Assembly: GCA_001986395.2 (NCBI GenBank)
Contig: MQVO02000008.1
Location: 1-64,000, forward strand
Direction of reading: 5' to 3'
DNA: 64,000 bases
Source: Irpex lacteus
Lineage: Eukaryota; Basidiomycota; Agaricomycetes; Polyporales; Irpicaceae
This document shows, one piece after another, positions 36,847 through 47,741 of the stretch; position 1 is the first letter of the stretch; every line of letters begins with the position of its first letter. A model generated the notes under the pieces. That model made no database searches. It was not told where the DNA came from and saw nothing but the letters and a program-made list of their open reading frames with translations. Made by a program: the position numbers and the translations under genes.

Positions 36847-39800
36847 CTACACCGCTCGGTCGTAAACCACCTGTCTCTCCGCCTCCGACGAGCCGCTTCC
36901 ACGAGAAGATGCCGACCTCGTATCACCACCAGCCCCATCCATCAACTGACTTAGATACAGCCTTGCACGCTCACAGGCGATGTCAGCGTAATACGCTGGC
37001 GGGACGAGGCTGACGCCTTTCGTAGCTCTGGCGTAAAGGTATGACAGATGGTGTGTGAGGCCTTGGAGTGTGTCTGCGGAAATGCCGATTTCGTCATGCA
37101 AGACGTCGTAATGTGTCGGACGAACAGTTCCTTGCAATCCATGGTGTGCCTAGTGAGAGATCGCCGGGTCGATCAGTATCGAATCCTGAAGAACGATGGA
37201 TAAGTATTACTCACCTGAAGATAAAAATCATGATTGTATATCGAGGTCACACCCCTGTCGACGACGGTACCAGGCAAGGTGTTCCCATTCCTCGTCATGT
37301 CGCCGGGGGCTGTCGCAGGAAACCTCGAGTGGTGGCGTTTACCGCAGATGATGATAGAGACCTGGGGCCGATACTCCTCATGTCTGTTCTTGGTGTTGAG
37401 TTTCTTGAACGCATCGAGGATACGAGGGAGCTCCTTCTCGCGAACGAGGTCGCGTTGACCCTGGGAATCATGTCAAGCGGTAGTAAGCATGAGTCTTATG
37501 GGTCGAACAATAACAAGCCTCACCTCGGACACACCGTCTCTGTAAACGATAAGCCTCTCAGGTAGCGCTCCCATTGTCTTCTCGTATGCGACCAGTCGCT
37601 CCGTGATCATTTTTGTGAGCTCTTGGACCATCTACAAAGCGATTGAGTACTCCGTCAGCTCAACGAATCCAACACGCCTCAACGAGAATCCGTCTCACCT
37701 CCTCCGAGTTCCTTTGGAGGTTCCTATTTCTCTGAAGTCCAAGACTCGCCGGGAACTGCACGAAATCATCGTCCACGCTCGCTACGACAGCAACAATTGA
37801 CGGCGTCCCCTTCGTACTCAATGGGGAAGGATGGGTGACGTCCACTCCCACCAACATGGTCTTCTTCTCCTTCAACCACCGGATCATAGCGTCATCCTTC
37901 AAAAGATGGTTGACGCCTCCGAGCTTGGCGTTAACCTTCAGACAGACATTGGAAAAGTACTGGTCGAGCTTTTTCGGTTCTTTGACACCGGCTTTCTTAG
38001 GCGTGAGGAGCATGAAAACGGTGTGCAGACCGAGAGTCATGTCGCACAGACGTTTAATGCCGGGGTAGATGAACTTGTCTTCGCCGGAAAGGAGGACTAG
38101 TACGAAGCTCGGTTTCTTGTTGTTGGGCAGACGAGGCCTGTTCTCAAGCGTGTTACGAATGATCGTCAACGCACGTCTCCTTCCTGCATCACCGCGAAGA
38201 GCAGGTAAAGGTGGAGTGGTCAAGACAGGGGGTAGGTTGTTAGAGACGGTGAGCCCGCTGGCGCTACATTTGTTTATGAACGTCCGAAGGAAGGTCTTGA
38301 GTCGTGGATCGCGTTCGCCAGAGAACTCGCCCTGTCGACCCTCTTGTACAAGCAGGACAGCCCAGTCGGTCATATCGCCACCTTTGTGGAACTTCACATC
38401 CAGAATGTTCCACGACGCGTCCTTCACGGTGGGCGGGCGACCGCCGTTGTAGGTCACTTGTGGTGGTGTGAGGATGCGGCCAGAGATGTCAGTCATGTCG
38501 GGTGAGACGGTGACACCAAAGTTGCCCAGTGTCGTGGTGTCCGTCTTCAACCCGAGAAGCGGAAGACCGTCGTTAAGGATCCGGTTGGCATTGTCTGCCG
38601 GCGGGTTACAAGCTACCTTGATCATGTTGCGAGTTGCATCTGCAGACAGGTCGCCACGGTATGGCTGGCCTGGGAAGATGTAGCAGAGCTCTGGTGGGAG
38701 GAAGTTGGGCCTATCCTTCGTCCCGACATCGATGACGGGAAGTTTGTCGGCGTACTGCAATTGTATGTTGTATTCTAGAACCCGCACGCTATCAGAAAAA
38801 AAGAAGTATATGGAATGGTAAAGATACCTACTTCGCTGAAAATACTGTTCCACACTCACGGTCCCGCCAAGCTCCGCACAATGGAACGTCTGCTGGCGGG
38901 CGTTGGCCCCCGCGATACGAAGGACGGGGCGCCTCCTAGGATATCCAAGGTGACCCATCTGGACCTTCAACCTCTGCGCAAAGTGTGACGGCATAGCACC
39001 CATCTTCTCCCCGAACGCAAACATAGCTTGTGCCATGTTCCCTGGTGTGTAGAAGGCAGCCATACAAGCGTTGACGTTGACCATCAACTGCTTGTACATC
39101 GGACGAACCGACATAAAGTAACCTCGGCGCGCTTCGAGGCCCAGCTCGAGTGGCACACCAGGCTGGTTAAGGGAGAAATATTTATTTTGTCCGACACGGA
39201 CTGCGTTCTGTTGAGAGATATGCTTCTGAAACACGAGGTTCATCGCGCTGACGATGGGGCCGGTGTCAAACTCTCGCTGCTGTCCATTGAGATGTCTGTG
39301 ATGACGATCAGCGATCGGTAACAGTCAAAATACTTATGAAAATACTTGCGGTATCATCTCGTCGACATTGAGCGCCCTGACGAAATTTACTTTGACGGTG
39401 TACACTGGGGCTCCAGCCGCCGGTTGGGTTTGGCCACGTTCAGTATGAGTAACGAGAACCTCCAACGGCTGGGGGAGTTGCTGAGTCGAAACGATCCGTT
39501 GGCTGGAGTCATGCGCGATGGAGCTCAAGTAAGGCGAGCATTCCGAACTACATTCGAGTAGTTCGAAAATACGCGTCTTACGGGAGCTTCGAACGTCCTT
39601 CTCCGGCGTAATCTTCACCTCGTAGTCGTATAGGACCATTTGCTTTGGTAGTGTCACCGCGAAGAAGTTAGCTTTCAACTTGATTGGACGGCCGGCTGTA
39701 CCGAAGCCTGGTCTGAGGGGACTCTGGTTGCTGTCCGCAGTGGCCTGTAGGCCGCGGAACGACTCGACGAGGGCGTCGAGGTCATCGACCTGGGGAGCCG

Positions 39801-39882
39801 GAGCTGGTGTAGCAGGTGGCCCTGCCACAGCTCCTCGCCGAGCAGGACGACCAGAGCCCTTCTTCCTTGGCTGTTGACTCAT
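36847..39882 (-). CDS. Argonaute protein, paralog 2, with premature stop removing the last 18 residues
   Basis: Collinear with the Argonaute at 6645-9857 and clearly its paralog, with five introns at the same places. The start MSQQPRKKGSGRPARRGA at 39882 has a short tail in place of the RGG region. N domain, PAZ (CAELGGTVSVEQYFQR, LPPELCYIFPGQPYRG), MID and PIWI (GVDVTHPSPLSTKG, YRDGVSEGQ, PPAYYADIACERARLYL) are intact, with the same D-E-D-D residues. Intron 1 (39296-39349) has a GC donor (GCAAGT). At 36847-36849 a TAG follows VYDRAV where paralog 1 has CAG; reading past it gives EWGSGVHDDLKGSMFYI and the ancestral TGA at 36793-36795, matching the paralog tail. The encoded protein is 909 residues instead of 927. 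The conserved C-terminus packs near the guide 5'-phosphate pocket in Argonaute structures, so loss may weaken guide binding. Confidence 0.93.
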
Positions 39883-39960
39883 GCTAGATATATGTTAGTT
39901 GTTCGATGGTGTTGGTTTGGGAAAAGATGCTGACGACGCGTCTAGGCTGCGCAACGAGCC

Positions 39961-39966
39961 TATATA
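39961..39966 (-). promoter_or_regulatory. TATA box of Argonaute 2
   Basis: TATATA (context GGGTATATAGG on the minus strand) 79 bases before the ATG, equivalent in spacing to the TATA box of Argonaute 1. Confidence 0.5.
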
Positions 39967-42900
39967 CCCAACTGTAGGGACCCCCAATAGTCCGCTCACA
40001 GCCGCTTACATATTCTACAGGCGCCTAGCTATCAGAGTCTCAGTACACTTTCATAATCATACAGTACTAGCAGCTGGATGCAAGTGAGATTAGATAAGTA
40101 TTCTTTTTACGGTGTGCCAACAAGCTTAAGAAAGTATGTCAAATTTGAATACACAGTATTCCACTACAGTATTGGTCAGGCTCAGGTACACTTATACTTA
40201 TCCTGAGCTGAACGTACGGACGTGCGTCCGGGGTCCTCACTGTTAGTATTAGTAGGTACTAGTAGTATGCCAACGAGCGCAGTCAGAGTTCAAGAAGCAG
40301 ACTACACATGTTGCCAGACGTTCCTGTACGATGGTAGGTACTTCTAGCACATTCGAGTCATGTTGCGAAGTTTCTCATGGAATAGCTGCGTACTTGGACT
40401 GCGGAAGTGCGGTGTGAGACGGGGGAGTCTGCCGCGGCCAGTGCGTATGCAACACTGAGGCGTATACGCTCTAATGTGCCTGGCAATTCATGTTAAACGA
40501 ATAAATTTGAGGTGGGCAAGGGTACATATTGTGATGTGTGTGCTGCTCTGATGTTTAGGACGGCATTGTGATATTCAATTCTCGCGAGTACTAAGTTAGT
40601 ACCTCTCAGGCTCGTGAACCAGCCTCTATATGCCTCGTACCTCGGAATACTTACCTCAGGCTACTAATGGCCTACACCATCGTGTGATGCCGGTGTCGAG
40701 TGTGGTCTGGTTGTCACGGTACATCACACTCCTAGTAATTCTTGTCACGTACTTTCAAGCATCAGGAAAAAGGGAATTGCGCATACCCGCAGTGCGCAGT
40801 CTGTACCGCCAGATACCGTACCTACCGTGTATACCAATTCGAGCATTTTGTCTTATCACATACCAGTACAGACGCATACATATTACTATGGGGATGGCAT
40901 GATATCTTATGAAACAGCTTTCCAGACCTAAGGTAATCATTGTGTTTGAAGTGTTTCGTCAGTACTAGCGAGCAGGCCAAGGCTCGAGCGCATGTGCATC
41001 TTCACAGTGTGAGCTGCTCATACTGGCCTTCATTTAACTTGACATTCCCTAATGCCATACATAGCTATGTAGCGTAAGTAATCCCGGTCTCGACGACCTC
41101 AATACTGACAGATAATCATCATCAGTAGTATTACGGAAACCGATTCTGAGTCGTAACGACGCAACAATTTGACGGGTACTAAAGTACTAAAGTACGGAAA
41201 ATGTTCGAACGAGCTAGGGTATTTTAGAGCTATCAATGGCAGTGCTATAAGGTAACGACATGTAGGCCTGTACTTGAAACTCGTAGTTATACTTAGGACC
41301 AAGATTCGTGCGAAGTTCAAGTTCGAGGAACAAGCTTAAGCTCACTAAGCGCCATTTAGAAGCCGGTCACATGACTTTGTTGATTGCTCGCACGACTCTG
41401 AGTGAGAGCCGCAGCCTGAGGTTGCTTTCTACTTCTTCCCCATTCCTTCCTCTCTGCCATGACCTCGCCCAGCCTCGCCCGCCACTTTCCTTTTGATGGC
41501 CATCGACAGCCCCTCTGTCACTCACGAGCTATGAGTGTACTGGCCTCGAAACAGCCTATCATCGCGCCGTCCCCCATACTTCACCCCTCGCGCTGCTTTG
41601 TCTGCACGGTATGTCCTCTCGCACCCACGTCGTGCCCATCGTATTAAGTCCTTCTATATCCTCTCGCTAACGCTATTCAAGAGCTCAGGTAGCGCAGGCT
41701 TTCCGTACGATGGATACCTCGACGGCACGTAGCTTAACGGCGCCGATTCACTCTGCTTGCCAGACGACAATCCATAGCGGCACAGTCAAAACCGATAGTG
41801 TTGCAACGTCCGTCGACTGTGCTGTAGGGTCCTGGAGGCTGCACAGTGGAGGAAGGAACAGGATTTTGTCTACCAAAAGTACGTCAATTAGGCTTGCGTT
41901 CGATCATTTAGCGGTCGAGCACTTATGCAGATACCTTTTGCAGGACGAAGGTCTGCTGCAACACGATAGCATGTAGCCATCGGGTCGCAAATTCTCCCCG
42001 ACGACGACGACGTTTTGCCCCACCCACCTTGTTCGCCGGCCGGCGATCTGATACGTGAGGACAAAATCTACGACGGTACAAGTCCATCGCGGGAATTCAC
42101 GGTGGAACGACAGCACGAAGCTGTCGAGTTGCTCAATGGCATCGCAAGCTCGCCACGACGAGGGCCATACATCGCGTCATTCTCATAACATATATTTAAG
42201 GTACGTCTCAATGCAATGTAGATCCAGTCACATCTCCGGTCGGCGGTCGCTATGTAAGACATAGTGCGTATTATCGTCTCGGTCCTTCGTCTATGTACTC
42301 ATCTGCCCTCTAGCTTAGGTAGACCCGCTGCCTGTGGATGACAGTCAGCTTCGCCGTTGTCGGAGTATTATAGGTATGTGTTTGTGTACCTTGTTTCCAA
42401 TGTGCTTGCCTCACCCTTCGGCCTTTCCAGGGTACATTGTCCAAATATCTGTACTCTCCTGCCTGTCCTCACCTTCCTGGGTACTGCATGCTTATTAGTA
42501 TGCTGTTGAGACATCTTGGGTCCGCGTGTAATGGTCGGTGCGCAGCACCGCTATAGTATTGTACGTAGGTCAAAGTAGTACCTATCATACTATGTGGTCT
42601 ACATGTATGATACTAGTTGTGATAATGATAATGCATCATTACTGCCTTGATCACCACGGGTACAATGAATTTTGAGTGAGATCTGAAGGGTTGATCAATG
42701 ATAGCGGTATGGTTCAATATGCATTCTCGCTGTGCTCTGTGTAGTGGTACAGATCAGTGTACACCGGTACAGACGTCTCGCGGATGGTATACAAGAGTAT
42801 ATACATGGGGGGTAGGTAGCCAGGTACAAAGGGTACACATGATACATATCGTTGTGCACCACTTTCTGTTTTTCCAGATGAGTTCATGACTTCCCCCCTT

Positions 42901-43360
42901 TTTGTCCCTCTTAAGAAGTTAAATAGGCAGGTAGATACGCATATATGTAGCTTGAGAACGCGACTGACATCGAAAATATAACCATATGTCCGACTGTGCT
43001 AGCATGCACATACCTCGATCGCAACACACACTGAACCCTTCGCTCTCATCCAGGGACCATCCATGAGTAAGCCAAATACCCAGTACCTGAACTAGTACTT
43101 AGACGTCAAGCAATTTACATATGCGCACACGTTGAAAGGCATGAGAGTACAGCATTAGATTAATGTACGAGCATAATTTCTACATGGCATCGAGTCGAAT
43201 CCGTGTGTAGCCGATGAAAAGAGAAGTGGGTATCGAATTACATGCATATGCGTTTCGCTTCGTTAAGAGTCGTATAGCTTCGTGCGTATCGTCGCCCACG
43301 GGAAAGATGGTGAAAGAACCTTGTCCCCCTTCTACATGGAAGAGGCTCAGAGGCCGATGT
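39967..43360. other. 3.4 kb gene-poor region with one possible spliced gene
   Basis: Mostly non-coding with frequent gtac/tagta-type words. Between about 41459 and 42186 on the plus strand, coding-like pieces can be joined by introns: AAQWRKEQDFVYQK up to a GTACGT donor near 41881, then QILPDDDDVLPHPP, LIREDKIYDGTSPSREFTVE and HEAVELLNGIASSPRRGPYI to a TAA near 42185. I could not fix its start or family, and nothing else in the region is supported. Confidence 0.35.
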
Positions 43361-43722
43361 TTAGTATGTCCCACCACCGACACCCCGACCTCCCCTCCGG
43401 CGTCCAAAGCTGTGTGTGCCTGTGCGACGCCTGGATCTGCGTGAGCCGAAGCAGTTGCAGCAGATGATGTCGAGTATGACGTCAAAGATTGTTACGATTA
43501 TCTGTTGGTTGAAAGGATAGAATCAGTACGAGTGTCGTTGAATGTATATGGAGGTGAACACGCACCGTAACGATGACAGAGACGATTGTCATGATGACAT
43601 TGGCAATGGCAGAGATGATGGCGTTGATGCCGCCTCCAATGGCTGAGACTACTGATCCCTGTTTGCGCTCATCGTCAGCATTCCAATTACATGAACTGGA
43701 GTCGACGACAAAAACATACCAT
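43361..43722 (-). CDS. 78-residue putatively myristoylated and palmitoylated membrane peptide
   Basis: A small protein of a family I recognise as recurrent but unnamed in agaricomycetes. The start codon at 43720-43722 is followed at once by an intron (GTATGT ... AAACAG), so the first coding exon is the ATG alone. The second exon reads GSVVSAIGGGINAIISAIAN and VIMTIVSVIVT, and the third IIVTIFDVILDIICCNCFGS, then the basic tail RRSRRRTGTHSFGRRRGGRG ending GGGTY. Expected behaviour from sequence: removal of Met exposes G2 with S6 (MGSVVS, an N-myristoylation consensus); residues 7-45 form one long hydrophobic or amphipathic segment; C46, C47 and C49 next to it are palmitoylation candidates; the Arg-rich tail should face the cytosol. 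It probably sits on a membrane surface. Cellular role unknown. Confidence 0.82.
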
Positions 43723-45652
43723 TATGTTATGTTTGAATCGACGGAAGATAAAGTTGGTTGTGTTGTGTGGATGACTGAGAGTCGAGAGTGGGGAGTGTTT
43801 GAGAGATATGAAAGTGAGGATGAAAGAACAACGCACGGACCTGTATATATACCGCGTCAGCTAATGTTAATTGAACGATGACGTGGGTGTGGAGGGAGTG
43901 ACGAAGGGGCTCGAGCGTTCTGGCGCGCCCTTGTGCCTGCGGTGAATTGTGGCCATCTTTGGGATTTTGATCCTCGATTCCTGACAGCAGCTCCCCACCG
44001 TCATTTCCCGTGCTTGCTTTACCCCTTGGCCCACGGTCCGCGATGATGTCAGACTCTCAACTGGCCAAGAACGCGATATTGGCTGTTGGGCTCTGAGGTA
44101 ACTCCTTCGTAAATGCTTACGTAGGACAACTGAGATAGAAATGTTGTAGCCAGCAGTCCTCTTGCAAAGAACGGGTGTATTTGACGAGAGGTGCCGGTGA
44201 CGATGGAGTAAGGTGAGACGAAAGAGTTTGGAAGGAGTGCAGCTGAAACGGCGGATGTAAACGTGACATGACGTCACTGTGACGACGTGCTATGTGACAT
44301 ATGTCACACGCGATCGTTTACTTGAAGTTCGCGTCTTCCAGTCCTTCCCTAAACGTTGGACCTCACGATATCAACGTTAACTCTGCATAATACACGCAGG
44401 CTATGTCTTATGTACTGAGCGTTACGCGAAAGTATCGTCGAGAACACGCAGCAATCACCAAGGTTTGATAAGTAAGTACTTATGCTGTATGGCTAGCGAT
44501 CCCACACTTCCCAATCTCTTTTTTGTGCCATTAGATATACGTAGGATATACATCCTTCAGCGACCTCGATATTTCCCTCTGATATACTGTAGCCTTAGGT
44601 ATCTGGAGAGAGCGTCCAATAATCTCCACGCAACTTAACAAGGCTTGGCATCACGCGAACGTTCGGCACACCTTCCCCATGCGGCATCTATACGCACCTC
44701 AACGCCATCAAAAGATGGCCAATCACTAAAGTTTCCATCAACCAAAGCAACAACCGCCACAAGTTTACATATTCTACTTGCTACCACCACATTGTAGTCG
44801 TTATTCCGCCTATAACCCCCTCACGCGTGCACGACTAGCTCCATAGTCTACGTGGGTTCATTCACCATCGGATTGTGATGCATCGGTCGCTCTCAGTTTT
44901 CCTCCGCGAGAGGGAAGAACTCAGACCAAGAGTGGACGATGTCTATAAACCTTGCAGTATACACGACTCACACGATAGAAAACGTAATCAGCAGACAACC
45001 TTCATTTGATGATGTGCATCACAATTGATGCGGAGGCAACAGTCGCGTGGAAGCTGTGTTCCATCCCGTCCTCTAGCGTTCCGCGTTGTTTCACCGCAAA
45101 GCTGTACTCACATGTATCTGTGATCTTCAGCTCTTCATCCGCCGAACGACGAAGATCCGTGCCTGGGACCAAGAACATTGCTGCACATTCGGCGAGTTGC
45201 ATGGCCATGGTGGTGTTCACACTATTTCCCATGCCTCACAATTCGCGACAGGCGGGACGGTCATGGTTTCAGCTCTATATGGTCAGTATAACTCACTACC
45301 TTCTCCCCAGGCAGCTCGAAAATACTCAGGAGGATATCTCACTTTGCTTGGTAGGTTGTCACTGTGCTACACGGTATATATTGTATTAAGGGCATGATGC
45401 TGCATTGATGGCTTGCGCAACTGAGTTCAACGTTAACCTTGCACACGCGCTCCCCTACCGTTCAATTCGTAACCCAGTTCAATCGACATCCCATATCGCG
45501 CATGACGGTGACAAGGCGGGAGTACTAGTGACATCGCACAATCCCGATGCTGCGACCCCCATCAGCAACCGCCTTGTCGTCCCGAAGCTGTTTCATGCTT
45601 TTCAAAGTCTTGGCATGATCTGCCACCAGGGGCAAGTACTGTCCTGTCTGCG
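43723..45652. other. Intergenic, 1.9 kb
   Basis: No recognised gene. A minus-strand ATG frame at 45002-45232 (MGNSVNTTMAMQLAECAAMF) has no motif and is not supported further. Confidence 0.45.
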
Positions 45653-45660
45653 TATAAAAA
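45653..45660 (+). promoter_or_regulatory. TATA box of the repeat peptide precursor
   Basis: TATAAAAA is followed by a C/T-rich leader (45675-45960, with tracts such as ttctcttctggttttcttc and cccctttctcttcagtctcg) and a likely 5'UTR intron beginning GTAAGT near 45761. A strong TATA and pyrimidine-rich leader are typical of highly expressed fungal genes. Confidence 0.6.
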
Positions 45661-45979
45661 GGTGGTGCTGATCGTTCTCTTCTGGTTTTCTTCAGCCCCT
45701 TTCTCTTCAGTCTCGTTTTCGGTTTCGAGCCAACTTATCTTTTTAGCAGGTACTGGTTGGTAAGTTGAACTCCTCTATGCTCTACTATACACGTTTATAG
45801 ATCAACTGCTAACAACCTATTGCACTATGCTTGTTTCTGTAGCCTCGCTTTGACACCCAACTTTTCGTTTTCCCCTTTCACGAACCAACCCTTCGTTCAA
45901 TCTCCCACCGCCTAGTGCAACTCTACAGCTTCGCTCAAACAACTCCACCAAACTTACTCTCATTTACCTTACAATCACG

Positions 45980-47266
45980 ATGCGTGTCTCCACTGCCACA
46001 GCTCTTCTCGTCCTCGCCTCCGCCGCCTCCTACTCCGCTGCTCTGCCCATCGCCGCACCCTCCACCAACGATGTCGTCGCACGCAGTCCCGAGGACATAA
46101 ACTCCATCTTGGCTGCTCTCAGAGCCCACCCTGACATCCCTCTCGGCAGGCCTTTGAAGGTCGCTCGTGATGACCTCGAAGCACGCGATTTCTTCTCCGA
46201 CTTCGTGCAAGGCTTCAAGGAGGGCTTCACAGGCACTATCAAGACGCTCGGTCCCCTCGCCGTTGACTTGATCAAGCGAGAGGCTACGCCTGAGGACATC
46301 GATGCCATCCTTGCCGCACTCCGCGCTCATCCCGATATCCCTCTCGGTAGGCCTCTCAAGATCGCCCGCGATGACCTCGAGGCACGCGACTTCTTGTCGG
46401 ACTTCGTCCAGGGATTCAAGGAGGGATTCACTGGCACTATTGAGACCCTTGGTCCTCTCGCTGTCGACTTGATCAAACGAGACGACTTCGAGCTCATCGC
46501 TCGCGACTTCTTCTCCGATTTCGTGCAGGGCTTCAAGGAGGGCTTTACCGGCACCATTAAGACTCTCGGTCCCCTCGCTGTTGACCTCATCAAGAAGGAG
46601 GACGCTGAGCTCCTGGCTCGTGACTTCTTCTCCGACTTCGTTCAAGGATTCAAGGAGGGTTTCACTGGTACTATCAAGACTCTCGGCCCCCTTGCCGTGG
46701 ACTTGATCAAGCGTGAAGCCTCACCCGAGGACATCGACGCCATCTTGGCCGCTCTCCGCGCTCACCCCGATATTCCTCTCGGCAGACCCCTCAAGATTGC
46801 CCGTGATGACCTCGAGGCACGCGATTTCTTCTCCGACTTCGTGCAGGGCTTCAAGGAGGGCTTTACCGGCACGATTAAGACTCTCGGTCCCCTTGCTGTC
46901 GACTTGATCAAGAAGGAGGACTCTGAGCTCCTTGCTCGCGACTTCTTCTCCGACTTCGTTCAGGGATTCAAGGAGGGCTTCACCGGCACTATCAAGACGC
47001 TCGGCCCCCTCGCTGTCGATTTGATTAAGCGTGAGGCTTCCCCTGAGGATATTGATGCTATCCTTGCCGCCCTTCGGGCCCACCCCGACATTCCTCTCGG
47101 TAGGCCTCTTAAGATCGCCCGTGACGACCTCGAGGCGCGCGACTTCCTCTCTGACTTCGTTCAGGGATTCAAGGAAGGGTTCACCGGCACCATCAAGACT
47201 CTCGGCCCCCTTGCCGTGGACTTGATCAAGAAGGAGGACCTCGAGATCCTCGCCCGCGAATTGTGA
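45980..47266 (+). CDS. Secreted repeat protein with KR/KK sites, probable Kex2-processed peptide precursor
   Basis: A 428-residue single-exon protein. A signal peptide (MRVSTATALLVLASAASYSA) and a short pro-region lead to two interleaved repeat types. Type A, ILAALRAHPDIPLGRPLK, occurs four times (from residues 43, 110, 255, 361), preceded by SPED or TPED. Type B, SDFVQGFKEGFTGTI then TLGPLAVDLIK, occurs seven times. Each B unit ends with a dibasic pair: KR at 99-100, 166-167, 244-245, 350-351 and KK at 205-206, 311-312, 417-418, so spacing alternates between 67 (A+B) and 39 (B only) residues. Three KR sites are followed by EA, as in yeast alpha-factor precursor where Kex2 cuts after KR and Ste13 trims EA. 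There are no cysteines. The released B peptide, about 30 residues, would be amphipathic with several Phe. Role unknown: signal, surface-active or antimicrobial peptide are all possible. Confidence 0.88.
   Translation: MRVSTATALLVLASAASYSAALPIAAPSTNDVVARSPEDINSILAALRAHPDIPLGRPLKVARDDLEARDFFSDFVQGFKEGFTGTIKTLGPLAVDLIKREATPEDIDAILAALRAHPDIPLGRPLKIARDDLEARDFLSDFVQGFKEGFTGTIETLGPLAVDLIKRDDFELIARDFFSDFVQGFKEGFTGTIKTLGPLAVDLIKKEDAELLARDFFSDFVQGFKEGFTGTIKTLGPLAVDLIKREASPEDIDAILAALRAHPDIPLGRPLKIARDDLEARDFFSDFVQGFKEGFTGTIKTLGPLAVDLIKKEDSELLARDFFSDFVQGFKEGFTGTIKTLGPLAVDLIKREASPEDIDAILAALRAHPDIPLGRPLKIARDDLEARDFLSDFVQGFKEGFTGTIKTLGPLAVDLIKKEDLEILAREL
46187..47233 (+). repeat. Seven-copy coding tandem repeat (117 and 201 bp periods)
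   Basis: Copies differ at many third codon positions (for example GACTTCTTCTCCGACTTC against GACTTCTTGTCGGACTTC) while the peptide is almost unchanged, differing only at F/L after DF and K/E in TIKTL. This pattern points to selection on the peptide, not only recent homogenisation. Confidence 0.85.
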
Positions 47267-47741
47267 GCACCATCTATGATTCCTCGTATGTCATATAACA
47301 GTCTCACTCATCGTCATATTTTAGCGACTCCGCGACCCTCAATAACCTTGACTGAGCATCCGGCATGGCTCAATGACACTCACGACTGTATGATGATGAT
47401 TTTTAGTGGTTTGGTTTGGTTTATTTGTTTTTGTGGCGAGTTAGTTGTTTCAGTTGTACTATACGGTTCGTGATTCGGGACGAAATGACAGACTGGGGGC
47501 TCAAAAATGATTCTGTTTGACTTCGTGATTGAGGATTGGCATATGGAAGTATGGTACGTTATTCTCAGAACATATGAGCTACCCGATCACATTATCGACA
47601 TTGTTTACAACACAAAGGATATCCTACACGTTTCTTCCGACTACATTGAACGTCCTAGACATACACTCAGCCCGATATACCTAACATTCGTCCACATTCA
47701 GCCCTATCCTGACTCTTGATGAGCTTAGCTGCTCTCTGAGT

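Noticed and set aside
45002..45232. Minus-strand ATG frame MGNSVNTTMAMQ...
   Set aside because: A GTGAGT donor inside it and no recognisable family; exon joining gave no convincing protein.
45935..46645. Long minus-strand frame (236 codons) opposite the repeat precursor
   Set aside because: It mirrors the plus-strand repeat through codon bias; it has no signal, motif or splice evidence, and repeats with the same period as the sense gene.
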